A stretch of 64,000 nucleotides of DNA from Keguizhuia sedimenti (GTDB taxonomy: Bacteria; Pseudomonadota; Gammaproteobacteria; Burkholderiales; Burkholderiaceae_D). Under the pieces are notes generated by a model, which was given only the letters and a program-made list of their open reading frames with translations, did not search any database and was not told the origin of the DNA. The position numbers were made by a program, and so were the translations under genes. Positions 38,121 through 46,966 of this stretch are shown one piece after another. Position 1 is the first letter of the stretch. The number at the start of each line of letters is the position of its first letter. Location: NCBI GenBank assembly GCA_030715135.1, contig JAUYVH010000012.1:38565-102564 (forward strand), in the 5' to 3' direction.

Positions 38121-39140
38121 ATGCTCAAGGATATTTCACTGATCGCAACGCCGTTCGAGGCACCTTCGGCAATGTCGCATCTTCAGGCGCTTGGAGCATT
38201 GATATTTTCTAAACATCCACCCGCTTGCCTGCCGGACGAGCTCGCACAGGCCATGCGCGTGCACGTGGCCATGCCTTGCCTGGACGGACGGGAAGCGGTA
38301 TGCGAGCTTTTCCGCTCGGACGCCTTCGTGACCGATGGGCAATTAGGCGAGGTGCGCTATTGCCATGACGGCAGCATCCTGTTCGGCATGCTGACCATTG
38401 CCGAGGACGACATGCCGTCGTCCGGCGCGCCGCCTCTGCAGGCCGCGACCTACCGCGCGTATTCGGATATTTTCAAGGTGCTGGATGCGACCGGCTACGA
38501 TTCGATATTCCGGTTCTGGAACTACATGGCCGGTATCAATGTGCATAGCCACGGACTGGAGCGTTACCGCCAGTTCAATTCCGGGCGGCAGGAAGCCTTT
38601 GCCAGGCCGGGTTCGGTAGGCAAGGGCACGATTCCCGCGGCATGCGCGCTGGGGTTTGAAAACGGCCCGCTGACTGTCGCTTTCCTTGCGGGAAAGGGCA
38701 ATACCATCGCCATTGAAAATCCGCGCCAGGTCAGCGCTTATCGCTATCCGCCCCAGTACGGGCCGCGCAGCCCGCTGTTTTCCCGAGCAACCCTGGCCGA
38801 CGCGGACGATGCGGAATTACTGTTTCTCTCCGGAACCGCAAGCATCATTGGCCATGAAACGCTGCATGCAGGCGATGTGCTGAAGCAGACCCGGGAAACC
38901 CTGGTGAATATCGAAGCGGTATTGAACGAGGCGAACAAGCGCGCCAAGCGTTCGCATTTCGATTTGCGCTCGATGCTCTATACCGTCTATGTACGCAATG
39001 CCGCGGATGTTGCGACCATTCGTGAAGAGCTTGAACGTGCGGTCGGTCCCGGCCTGCACGCTGTGTATCTGCGGGCCGATATCTGCAGGCAGGACCTGCT
39101 GCTCGAAATCGAGGCAGTCAGCAAGCTTGATGGCTGCTGA
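38121..39140 (+). CDS. Chorismatase, FkbO/Hyg5/XanB2 family
   Basis: It hydrolyses chorismate to pyruvate and a hydroxybenzoate or dihydrobenzoate. The 339-residue protein has the family hallmarks RFWNYMAGIN (131-140), ENPRQVSAYRYPPQYGPRSPLFSRA (199-223) and SGTASIIGHETLHAGDV (237-253). Members are sometimes annotated as pteridine-dependent deoxygenases. In Xanthomonas, XanB2 supplies 3- and 4-hydroxybenzoate for xanthomonadin, so this gene probably supplies the starter for the cluster's ligase. It is a single plus-strand gene inside the minus-strand half. No strong ribosome-binding site is visible. Confidence 0.87.
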   Translation: MLKDISLIATPFEAPSAMSHLQALGALIFSKHPPACLPDELAQAMRVHVAMPCLDGREAVCELFRSDAFVTDGQLGEVRYCHDGSILFGMLTIAEDDMPSSGAPPLQAATYRAYSDIFKVLDATGYDSIFRFWNYMAGINVHSHGLERYRQFNSGRQEAFARPGSVGKGTIPAACALGFENGPLTVAFLAGKGNTIAIENPRQVSAYRYPPQYGPRSPLFSRATLADADDAELLFLSGTASIIGHETLHAGDVLKQTRETLVNIEAVLNEANKRAKRSHFDLRSMLYTVYVRNAADVATIREELERAVGPGLHAVYLRADICRQDLLLEIEAVSKLDGC

Positions 39141-39292
39141 CTGCTAGGAAATGGCTCTGCAGCGGAATGGGGGACCGTGCCTTGAGCGCAGACCCTTGAA
39201 GCAGACGGCCGGATCAATCGATGGCCGGCGTTTATCCGCCGGTGCCGGCAGACGCAGCTGACCCGCCAACAGGCTTGCCCTTGCATCAGGGA

Positions 39293-40558
39293 TCAAGTCG
39301 GGCCTTCGTTGCAGAATGCGGAGGCATTCCGGATTGCCTTAAGATCTTCCAGATGCGAAAGGGCGTCTTCGGCGCGTTCCCGTGCCAGACGGCCATGGCG
39401 AATCGCCGCTTCGCGCAGGGCGGGATCGCCGATGCGCGCCAATGCATCGAGTCCTTTCAGCAGACGTACGCATACTTCGACCATGCCCGCTCCGTCGCGG
39501 GCGATTGCTGAAAATGCGTCGTCAAACATGTCGTGAACGTAAAGCGACGGCACTTCCACTCGGTCGTGACAGCCCGCTTGCTCCTCATCCTTTTCCAATG
39601 GCTTTGCCCACTGCACAAACAGCCTGACGTAGGTTCCGATGATGTCGATGGCCGTGCCGGGATCATTCACGGCCGGCGAAAGCGCCCGGCTGGCGATTTC
39701 GGAAAGGACGACCAGCCCGAAACGAGGATCGTCATCGAAGCGACGGTCATCGCGAATCAGGAATGCACTGGCAATTTTGCCGAGGCCTTTCTCCGTGATG
39801 CGCGCATCCGGATGAACATAGGCCAGCGCACGTCCGGGCGCAGTGAACGTGCCGGGCAATGCCGCGACGACTATCCGCGTTTGCGATTCTTCCGCATATT
39901 TCTGCAGCGCTGCCATGTCGATATGCTGCACGTAACCGACCGCTTCCGCGTAGATTGCATGGCCGTCTGCACCGTTGCCATGTACGGCCATGCCGCGCAG
40001 GCGTGGAGCGCACCGCCTGCGGTGAAGCGAGGCAGCGGTCGCCGCTTCCACTCTGTCGATGATCGCACCCAGGCGCCCGAGCCGGGCAATGCGGTCTACC
40101 CACCTGAGAAACGTAAAGATGACGAAACCCAGCACCAGAAGCGCGAGCACGAAAAGAGTAAATCTTCCTGCCCGGCCATAATAGCTGTTCATCAGGGCGG
40201 TCAGCGCAACGATGCTGAAGATGAACGCGCCGATGAACGTGGATAGCGCATTCTGTGAAACGTCGTCCGCAATAATGAGAGGAAAGGCGCGGGGCGTGGC
40301 ATTGTTTCCGGTCGACGCATAGGCCGCCACCATAGAGGCGACGGCAAAGGTGGCGATGACCAGCATGCTTGCTGCAATAATCTTCAGCAAGTCTTCTGCC
40401 GACTCCTGGGTAATATTGGGCACGCCGTGCCCGAGCCAGATTTCGTCGGCCATGTCGGCGATCAAGGCGGCAATAATGGACAGTATGCAGGCAATAAGTG
40501 GCTTGACCCACAGGCGTTCACGCAGTTCGGCCAGATATAGTCTGAATTTTTCTGCCAA
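39293..40558 (-). CDS. DUF2254 membrane protein
   Basis: A 421-residue predicted inner-membrane protein with four hydrophobic segments in the first 150 residues (about 20-38, 62-85, 105-130, 134-150), then a soluble part. It shows the DUF2254 signatures ATFAVASMVAAYASTGNNATPRAFPLIIADDVSQNALSTFIGAFIF and ALSPAVNDPGTAIDIIG. The family function is unknown. It lies 179 bases downstream of the chain-length factor on the same strand and may be only a neighbour rather than part of the pathway. Confidence 0.83.
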   Translation of the reverse strand: MAEKFRLYLAELRERLWVKPLIACILSIIAALIADMADEIWLGHGVPNITQESAEDLLKIIAASMLVIATFAVASMVAAYASTGNNATPRAFPLIIADDVSQNALSTFIGAFIFSIVALTALMNSYYGRAGRFTLFVLALLVLGFVIFTFLRWVDRIARLGRLGAIIDRVEAATAASLHRRRCAPRLRGMAVHGNGADGHAIYAEAVGYVQHIDMAALQKYAEESQTRIVVAALPGTFTAPGRALAYVHPDARITEKGLGKIASAFLIRDDRRFDDDPRFGLVVLSEIASRALSPAVNDPGTAIDIIGTYVRLFVQWAKPLEKDEEQAGCHDRVEVPSLYVHDMFDDAFSAIARDGAGMVEVCVRLLKGLDALARIGDPALREAAIRHGRLARERAEDALSHLEDLKAIRNASAFCNEGPT

Positions 40559-40737
40559 TTTTCGCCTCTCGTTTCATCGTGGCCGGAAAGCCGGAAAGAG
40601 ATTGCGCAGGAGACAGGGGCGGGAATTTGCATCATGCCGCACGGCCGGGGTGAACCGGCCGTCTCAATTTGCACGGCTCATGCAATACCGCTCCGCCAAA
40701 TTGCGCAGTGCTCAAGGCATTTTACCTACGGCATTCT

Positions 40738-41541
40738 TCAGGCCTTTGACGTTTCTATACTGAGTGAACGTTTATTGACGTATTCCAGAAATACCTGCTC
40801 GCCGGCTTTTTCCGCCAGGTGTGCAATTGCCTGAAGTAGCGGCAGGCTGCGCGCGGCCGGGATGTTCTGGCAGACATTTTGCAGCGCGGTACGTTCCATG
40901 CGGCTGGGAGGGGAGTTGCTGAGGGACAATGTTAGTGCCGCCATGCTGTGCTGCGTTTTTGCAGAATGCAGGAGCAGCGCGACGGCGAACTGGTCTGCGA
41001 TCGGGCGCACGCCATGCAAAGGTTCCGGATAAGGCGTGTCGTAAGCGATGTACAGCACCGGCCTTCCTTCGACAAAGCACTGCGTCGCGGCTTCCAGCAG
41101 GCCTACCGCAAAGCTGGCGTCATAGGCGCACAGGCTGGTGGAGGGCAGCATCGCGCCGCTGGCGATTCCCCAGTAGCCGGAGGGCGCGTTGTGCACGGAA
41201 TTGTGAAAGCGCGTCGGCGAGATCAGGCGATCAGAGCCGGCCAGCGCCTCGCAGATCATGTGGCAATTTTCTCCGTCGCCGCCCGAGGAGCTGAAAACCG
41301 TGGTAATCGAGGCCGGATCGGTCTGCGTCACCGCCAGCGCATCCATGCCGCAGGCAAGCGCCAGCTTGACGCCTGCACCGATGCGCCGGCGTTCGGCCGG
41401 AGGCAGCACATTGATGGACGGAGTTCTTGTCCTGGCCGCTTCGTAGCGGGAAGGATTTTGCAGGATGGCGCGCCATGCTTCCCAGTTGTCGGCGCCCGGG
41501 CCAATCACGCTGACGGCATCCAGATAAACCTTGATCGTCAT
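40738..41541 (-). CDS. Beta-ketoacyl synthase chain-length factor (ApeC-like)
   Basis: A 267-residue short ketosynthase-like protein that lacks the nucleophilic cysteine and is expected to pair with the ketosynthase encoded upstream to form the KS:CLF heterodimer. Segments VYLDAVSVIGPGADNW, VFSSSGGDGENCHMICEAL and RFHNSVHNAPSGYWGIASGA are typical. ATG 41541 overlaps the ketosynthase stop by four bases (ATGA), so the two subunits are translated together. The frame also opens at 41568. Confidence 0.88.
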   Translation of the reverse strand: MTIKVYLDAVSVIGPGADNWEAWRAILQNPSRYEAARTRTPSINVLPPAERRRIGAGVKLALACGMDALAVTQTDPASITTVFSSSGGDGENCHMICEALAGSDRLISPTRFHNSVHNAPSGYWGIASGAMLPSTSLCAYDASFAVGLLEAATQCFVEGRPVLYIAYDTPYPEPLHGVRPIADQFAVALLLHSAKTQHSMAALTLSLSNSPPSRMERTALQNVCQNIPAARSLPLLQAIAHLAEKAGEQVFLEYVNKRSLSIETSKA

Positions 41542-42746
41542 GCGGCTACTCCCAGGACTAAGCTGCAATTCGAGCCGCCGAAGCCGAAGGAATTGTTCAG
41601 TGCATAACGCAGCGGTTGCCTGCGGTTTTCCAGCACATACTGAACCGGCAGCGCGGAATCGACGGCCACCGTGTTGATGCCAGCCGGGATTTCGCCATGC
41701 CGCATCGCCAGTGCGCAGATGATGGCTTCAACGCCGCCGGCCGCGCCCAGGGTATGGCCTGTTGCGCCCTTGGTCGAGCTGCATGGCTTGCTGTCGCCGA
41801 ACACTGCATGCACCGCCTTGCCTTCCGAAGCATCGTTGCTGGGAGTCGCCGTGCCGTGCAGGTTGATGTAATCGATGTCGCCGGCCTGCAGCCCTGCCGC
41901 ATTCAATGCTGCCAGCATCGCCTGCTGCGCTCCCAATCCTTCAGGATGCGGCGAGGACATGTGATGCGCGTCGCTGGATTCGCCTACGCCGTGCAGCAGT
42001 ATCGTGCCCGTCGCGGGGCGCTCATCGGCTTTCGTCAGAAGAATGAATGCCGCGGCTTCGCCTATCGATATGCCGTCGCGGCCCTGGCCATAGGGCTGCG
42101 CCGGTCTGGTCGACAGCAGCTGCAGCGAATTGAACCCGTACAGCGTGGTCAGGCAAAGGCTGTCCACGCCGCCGACGACCGCTGCATCGATCAGCCCGGC
42201 TGCGATCATGCGCGCCGCATTGCCGAATACCTTGGCGCTGGACGAACATGCCGACGACACCGCGAGCGAAGGCCCTTGCAAGCCGAAATAGTCGCTCACA
42301 AAAGCAGCGACGGAATAAGTGTTGTGGGTCTCGGCGTAGTGGAAATCTTCGGGCAAGTCGCCAAGCGCTCCGGTCGCCTCGTCTGTTGCGCGCTGCCGGT
42401 AGGCCAGCTCGGTTTGCAGGATGCCGGATGTACTGGTGCCGAGAAAAAGACCGACGCGTTCCGCGCCATATTGCGCAACGGCCTGACTGACCGCTTCCGA
42501 AAATCCGTCCTGCTCCAGCGCCAGTTGCGCAAGGCGGTTGTTGCGGCAGTCGTAAGCCTTCAAATCGCTGCGCAGGGCGACCTCATCCACGCCTTGCACT
42601 TCGCCGATGTAAGTCGGCAGATCGACCGTCTCGAAACGGCATGGCTGCAAGCCGCCTTTCTGTAGGCTGAGCATGCGCCAGTTGGCTTCGAGCCCGGTAC
42701 CGAGGCAGGTGCTCATGGTGAAGCTTTTCAGTTCTAGGGATTGCAT
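41538..42746 (-). CDS. Beta-ketoacyl-ACP synthase (ApeO-like ketosynthase)
   Basis: It condenses acyl-ACP with malonyl-ACP to extend the polyene. The 402-residue protein has the complete KS catalytic set: Cys167 in VSSACSSSAK, His297 in LHGTATPSND, His331 in GATGHTLGAAG, plus NNSFGFGGSN at the end. It is the only full ketosynthase in the cluster; E. coli- and Xenorhabdus-type ape clusters also have ApeR. ATG 42746 gives the family-like MQSLELKSFTMSTCLG; ATG 42755 is possible. Confidence 0.92.
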   Translation of the reverse strand: MQSLELKSFTMSTCLGTGLEANWRMLSLQKGGLQPCRFETVDLPTYIGEVQGVDEVALRSDLKAYDCRNNRLAQLALEQDGFSEAVSQAVAQYGAERVGLFLGTSTSGILQTELAYRQRATDEATGALGDLPEDFHYAETHNTYSVAAFVSDYFGLQGPSLAVSSACSSSAKVFGNAARMIAAGLIDAAVVGGVDSLCLTTLYGFNSLQLLSTRPAQPYGQGRDGISIGEAAAFILLTKADERPATGTILLHGVGESSDAHHMSSPHPEGLGAQQAMLAALNAAGLQAGDIDYINLHGTATPSNDASEGKAVHAVFGDSKPCSSTKGATGHTLGAAGGVEAIICALAMRHGEIPAGINTVAVDSALPVQYVLENRRQPLRYALNNSFGFGGSNCSLVLGVAA

Positions 42747-42785
42747 GGATCGCATTTGCTGTATGGTTTCATTTGGTTGGCAGCA

Positions 42786-43607
42786 TTATCGGGAGGCATG
42801 GATTGCCTGCACGTCAGTGCTCATTCCATCCCGCAAGCTCACGCACCGGAGTCCGGCGCTGCGAATGGATTCGATCAGGCGCGGAAGGACATCCAGAATC
42901 ACGGGTGCGCCGCTCACGCCGCGTGCCGAATTGCCGTCGTGCAGCAGCAGGATATCTCCCGCTGCAAGATTTCGCAGCAGCCGCTGCAGCACCAGGTTCG
43001 CATCCGCGGTACGGGTATCGAATCCGCGCCGCGTCCAGCTGGTCAGCCTCAGATTCAGATGATGCAATACCGGATCGAGAAACGGATTGCGCAGGCCGGC
43101 TGGCGCACGGAAGAATTGCGGCATGCGCCCCGTCAGCGAGTACAAGGTTTGCTGCGCCTGCGTCAGTTCTTTCTTCAGGCCACCCATGCCGCTCAGGGAA
43201 AACGTATGGCGATGGAACATGCTGTGGTTTTCGATATCGTGACCGGCATCGACGATTTGCCTTGTCAGGTCCGGATGGGCTCTGACCTTATCCGCGATGC
43301 AGAAGAAGGTGGCTTTCGCATTCTGTTCTGCGAGTATTTTCAACACCGCAGGCGTCACCTCAGGGTCAGGACCGTCGTCGATGGTGATGGCGACTTCCGG
43401 CCTGCCGGAATCCAGTCGCAGCACATTCGGTCCCAGCAGGCTGCTGCGCGGCCACAGGCCTGCGGCGGTCAAGGCGGCATGGTTCGCAAGCAGCACTGCC
43501 AGGGTCCAGGGCGCGCCGCCCGGAATGGCGAGGGATGCGAGCGCACCCGCGTGCGCGACTGCCGATGCCTTGATGAAACCGCTGGGCTGCCATTTCTGTG
43601 TCTGCAT
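42786..43607 (-). CDS. Polysaccharide deacetylase (NodB/CE4) family protein
   Basis: A 273-residue protein with a hydrophobic N-terminal region (about 15-52) and a NodB-type domain. The domain has metal/catalytic motif ITIDDGPDPEVTP (Asp77-Asp78) and the metal-binding H-S-M-F-H (128-132), then RAPAGLRNPFLDP and LLLHDG. CE4 enzymes remove acetyl or related acyl groups from sugars. Within this cluster, with a GT2 next door, it may trim the sugar part of a pigment glycolipid; this is inference. It starts two bases after the halogenase 2 stop. Confidence 0.86.
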   Translation of the reverse strand: MQTQKWQPSGFIKASAVAHAGALASLAIPGGAPWTLAVLLANHAALTAAGLWPRSSLLGPNVLRLDSGRPEVAITIDDGPDPEVTPAVLKILAEQNAKATFFCIADKVRAHPDLTRQIVDAGHDIENHSMFHRHTFSLSGMGGLKKELTQAQQTLYSLTGRMPQFFRAPAGLRNPFLDPVLHHLNLRLTSWTRRGFDTRTADANLVLQRLLRNLAAGDILLLHDGNSARGVSGAPVILDVLPRLIESIRSAGLRCVSLRDGMSTDVQAIHASR

Positions 43608-43609
43608 GG

Positions 43610-45274
43610 TCAGTACGCCGCGTTCGAAAAAAGCAGGGAGCCTGTACCGCCCGGCACCGTTGCGGGCTCGCTGCCCGCCGTACTTTTTACAGACTCCAGG
43701 AATGACTGCAGCGCCATCCCGGCTTCGGTCCGGGTCAGCGCGTCATGTTCGGAAACGGCTCGTTCGAACAGTTCTTCCGCGAGGCGTTGCAGCAGCGCGA
43801 AATTTTCCGCCATGCGTTGCCGGAAGCCGGCATCGTCCAGTACGTCTTTCAATCCGCGGTTCAGTTCGGCAAACCATTCCAGTCCGGCCTGGTCGAGCAT
43901 CTGGGCAGGATTGCGTTTTTTGCTCAGCCTGCTCCATGCGCGCAGGAATCGCTGCATGTGTTCATTGAGTTCCTGCGACTGAGACAGCGGTTTCTGCAGC
44001 CGTGCCATGACACCGATATCGACCAGCTTGTTCTGGTAGAACAGAGGGCACATGATGCCCCAGTAATAGGTGTAGTCCCACGCGACCTTGTGCGGCATGA
44101 CTTCCGGATCTTCAAAGAGATCGTACTGGCCGAGATAGAGCGACATCATGGTGCGGTACAGCGTGTGGAATACCTGGTCGTAAAGCTCCGCGTACATCGC
44201 AACGGGACCTTTATTGCGGTCATGCGCGATCAGCTCGGTGATGAAGGTGTTGCTGGTGGCGATGAAGTCGCTGCCCGGCGAATAGAAAGGATCGAGGAAA
44301 CGGCCCGCTTCGCCGGTCAGCGCCCAGCGCTGCCTGCCTGAGTAGACCTGCTTGCAGTCGTAGGAGAAACGCCTGAAGAATGCGAAATCCTGCAGCTTGT
44401 CGCGCTCCGTTTGCAGATGGTCGAACAGGCGCGGCTGATGGGTTTCCAGCCAGTTCATCGCCTTTTCGAAGCTGTTGATCGAATCGACCGGATGTACATC
44501 GTTGTCGACCACGATGCCGATCGAATGCGAACCGGACGCGAGCGGAATCAGCCATACCCAGTAGCCCTTTCCGACCAGGTGATTGGTGGACAGCCAGCGG
44601 TTGGGCGGATTGCAGCGGTTCAGCCATTCAGGATCGTCCGACCAGTCGTTGACGTCGATGTGCGCAGAGATGCGGAACCATACCGCGCCGGCGTTGTGTT
44701 CATTCGGCTGCGCAAGACCCAGCTTGCGCTTGACGAGCCCGGCGCGGCCGGATGCGTCGACCAGCCAGCGGCATTGTACTTCGTGCATCGAGCCTGCGGT
44801 TTCATAGACGACGCGATGCGCTTCCGTATTGTTCAGGGAAAATTCCCGCACCATTGCCTGGTCGATAAACCGCACGCCTGCTTCGAGCGCCAGCTGGCCC
44901 AGCTTGTTTTCGAAGATGCCGCGATCGATCTGATAGCTGCCCGTCGGCAGCATCCTGCTTGCGCCGAGTTCTGTCACCTTGTCGAAGTCGCGCCGGCCAT
45001 CGGAAAAGAAAAAGCGGAAACCGAATTTTTTCAGCTGCTCGTCCATCAGGTGCTGCTTCAGTCCGAGCACGGTGTCGAAATAGTGCGCCGCGATTTCCAC
45101 CGAGGATTCGCCAACCTTGTGTGCGGCAAGCGGCACCGGATGCGCGCGCCGCTCCAGCACGAGGATCGAGAGTTCGGGAAAGCGCCGCTTGAGCTGCAGC
45201 GACAGCGTCAAGCCGGCAAGGCCGCCGCCCAGGATAGCGACATCGTATTGTTGCGGCGCAGATGCTGAGCTCAT
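43610..45274 (-). CDS. Flavin-dependent halogenase 2 (tryptophan-halogenase-like)
   Basis: A 554-residue FAD enzyme. It has VAILGGGLAG (13-21), KVGESSVE (53-60) with the lysine typical of tryptophan-type halogenases, the signature W-V-W-L-I-P (239-244) and F-L-D-P-F-Y-S-P-G (326-334). It is only distantly similar to halogenase 1 and about 100 residues longer at the C-terminus. Its start overlaps the acyltransferase stop by four bases and the deacetylase follows two bases after it, so it is part of the core minus-strand operon. Confidence 0.85.
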   Translation of the reverse strand: MSSASAPQQYDVAILGGGLAGLTLSLQLKRRFPELSILVLERRAHPVPLAAHKVGESSVEIAAHYFDTVLGLKQHLMDEQLKKFGFRFFFSDGRRDFDKVTELGASRMLPTGSYQIDRGIFENKLGQLALEAGVRFIDQAMVREFSLNNTEAHRVVYETAGSMHEVQCRWLVDASGRAGLVKRKLGLAQPNEHNAGAVWFRISAHIDVNDWSDDPEWLNRCNPPNRWLSTNHLVGKGYWVWLIPLASGSHSIGIVVDNDVHPVDSINSFEKAMNWLETHQPRLFDHLQTERDKLQDFAFFRRFSYDCKQVYSGRQRWALTGEAGRFLDPFYSPGSDFIATSNTFITELIAHDRNKGPVAMYAELYDQVFHTLYRTMMSLYLGQYDLFEDPEVMPHKVAWDYTYYWGIMCPLFYQNKLVDIGVMARLQKPLSQSQELNEHMQRFLRAWSRLSKKRNPAQMLDQAGLEWFAELNRGLKDVLDDAGFRQRMAENFALLQRLAEELFERAVSEHDALTRTEAGMALQSFLESVKSTAGSEPATVPGGTGSLLFSNAAY

Positions 45275-46272
45275 GAATGATCGCCTTGCCAGAAATCGTA
45301 GAAGTTGAACCAGTTATAAGGCGCTTCGCGGCAGAAAAATTCGATGCGCGCCACATACTGCCGCATCGCCGCGTCGATGGCTTCCTGCAAGCTCCCTGAA
45401 GAAAGTGCGTCGCGGTCGCCGAAATCCGCAATTTTTTCCAGGTGGATGTCGTAGCGGTTGCCGCCGCGATAAACGCCTGCCATGAAAAACACCGGCGTGC
45501 GCATCATTGCCGCCATCTTGAACGGGCCGACCGGGAATGCGGCGGGTGAGCCGAAAAAGGGCAGGACAGCAGTCTTTTCATCGCTGAAAGTACGGTCGGC
45601 CAGGATGCCGATGATCGCGCCTTCATCCAGTCTTTCCTTGACGGTCAGCATGGCGCTCAGGTTTCCGAGCGGGACGATTTCCTGCTGCGCCTGCGGATTG
45701 ATCGCGGCCATCAGGGAACTGATCTTCTTTGCGTTTTCCTCGTACATCAGGAGAACCAGCTTCAGGCGTTCGTTCTTGCGCGATACCAGCCGGACTGCTT
45801 CGAAGCTGCCGTAATGCGCGCCCATCAGGAATACGCCGCGTCCACGTGTTGCGCTGTCCTGTGCGGCATACGCATCGTCGATGACGCGGATGTCGAACAG
45901 ATCGCTGCGGCCCTTGAGAAAGAATACGCGGTCCAGCAGCGCGCTTGCGAAACAGTGAAAGTGGCGGAATACCTCGGTCCAGCGCGGTGTGCGGCCCAGC
46001 ACCCTGGCAAGATATTTCGACGATGCGCGGCGCGATTCGCCGACGACCACCACGAAATACAGCGTGATCGGATACAGAAGCAGGCGCGCAACGCGACGGC
46101 TCACGGTTGTCGCGATCCAGACGATCAGCCTGATCAGAAAAAACGAGCCGCGCTCTTTCTTCTGCGTCCAGCTCTTCGGCGCTCCTGCGGAGTTGCCGGT
46201 TTTCTGCATGGACGCCGCGGAATCGTTCCTGAGATCGCTATGCAAGTTATTTCCTCGAATTGACATAGGCAT
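45271..46272 (-). CDS. LpxL/HtrB-type lipid acyltransferase
   Basis: A 333-residue predicted membrane-associated acyltransferase. A helix near residues 45-70 (RLLLYPITLYFVVVVG) precedes GRGVFLMGAHYGSFEAV, the H(x)4-type catalytic motif of the lauroyl/myristoyl transferase family, and GILADRTFSDEKTAVLPFFG. Relatives in ape clusters probably attach the polyene to a glycerol/lipid or sugar backbone. ATG 46272 is preferred because AAGGA lies eight bases upstream; the gene overlaps the COG4648 gene by 26 bases. Confidence 0.84.
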   Translation of the reverse strand: MPMSIRGNNLHSDLRNDSAASMQKTGNSAGAPKSWTQKKERGSFFLIRLIVWIATTVSRRVARLLLYPITLYFVVVVGESRRASSKYLARVLGRTPRWTEVFRHFHCFASALLDRVFFLKGRSDLFDIRVIDDAYAAQDSATRGRGVFLMGAHYGSFEAVRLVSRKNERLKLVLLMYEENAKKISSLMAAINPQAQQEIVPLGNLSAMLTVKERLDEGAIIGILADRTFSDEKTAVLPFFGSPAAFPVGPFKMAAMMRTPVFFMAGVYRGGNRYDIHLEKIADFGDRDALSSGSLQEAIDAAMRQYVARIEFFCREAPYNWFNFYDFWQGDHS

Positions 46273-46909
46273 TGATACTTTCCTTGATTCCCGCATGCTG
46301 AAAATCCGGGTTCATGATTTTCCGGCAAAGATACTCGCCCATGAACATAAGGATCACGAGCGGCCAATTGAGCACGTTCGCGAACAGCGACCAGGTCTCA
46401 AGGGAAAACAGATAAAAGATAAACAGCGAGAGCGCAATCTGGGCAAGGAAGAACACGGTCCATGCCAGCGTGACGCCACGCGTGTAACGCAGAACATCGT
46501 CCGGGAGATGTCCATGTATGGTTTGCGCGAACTGAGTGATAAGCGGCGTGCGCGGCGCAAGCAGGGTCTGTCCGAAGAACCATGCGAAGATCAGGTTGGT
46601 CACGACATGCTGCGCCAGGTAAAACCAGTCCAGGTTCAGAAGCATGGGCTGCCACAAGAGCAGGGTGGCGACCAGGCAAAGCGCCATGACACCGGCTGCA
46701 CCGAGCATTCTTGCCATACGCGTTACCCTGGCCGGCGGCAAGAGGGAGAATGCGCTCCAGGAAACGATACCGACCAGTGGAAACGCCAGCATGGCTACAG
46801 CGATCTGCCGCCACACATTGTCCGGCTGCGGCGTGATCAATGCCATATGGCTGATCGACACATATGCCGCAATTGCGATGACCACGGTGGCTATCTTGGC
46901 GGGAGACAT
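46247..46909 (-). CDS. COG4648 predicted membrane protein (ApeG-like)
   Basis: A 220-residue protein with about six hydrophobic helices (for example KIATVVIAIAAYVSISHMAL and WTVFFLAQIALSLFIFYLF) and a C-terminal segment YLCRKIMNPDFQHAGI, as in the COG4648 proteins that are a marker of aryl-polyene clusters. The function is unknown, probably in assembly or transport of the pigment lipid. It lies 57 bases after the GT2 gene and overlaps the acyltransferase gene. Confidence 0.84.
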   Translation of the reverse strand: MSPAKIATVVIAIAAYVSISHMALITPQPDNVWRQIAVAMLAFPLVGIVSWSAFSLLPPARVTRMARMLGAAGVMALCLVATLLLWQPMLLNLDWFYLAQHVVTNLIFAWFFGQTLLAPRTPLITQFAQTIHGHLPDDVLRYTRGVTLAWTVFFLAQIALSLFIFYLFSLETWSLFANVLNWPLVILMFMGEYLCRKIMNPDFQHAGIKESINAYVNSRK

Positions 46910-46966
46910 GGAGGCTGAAAACTTCTTCTTATAGGGCTGAATAAAGGATGACTAAAACGGATGCAC

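Noticed and set aside
42741-43982. 413-codon plus-strand frame antisense to the deacetylase and halogenase 2
   Set aside because: Shadow frame without domain motifs.
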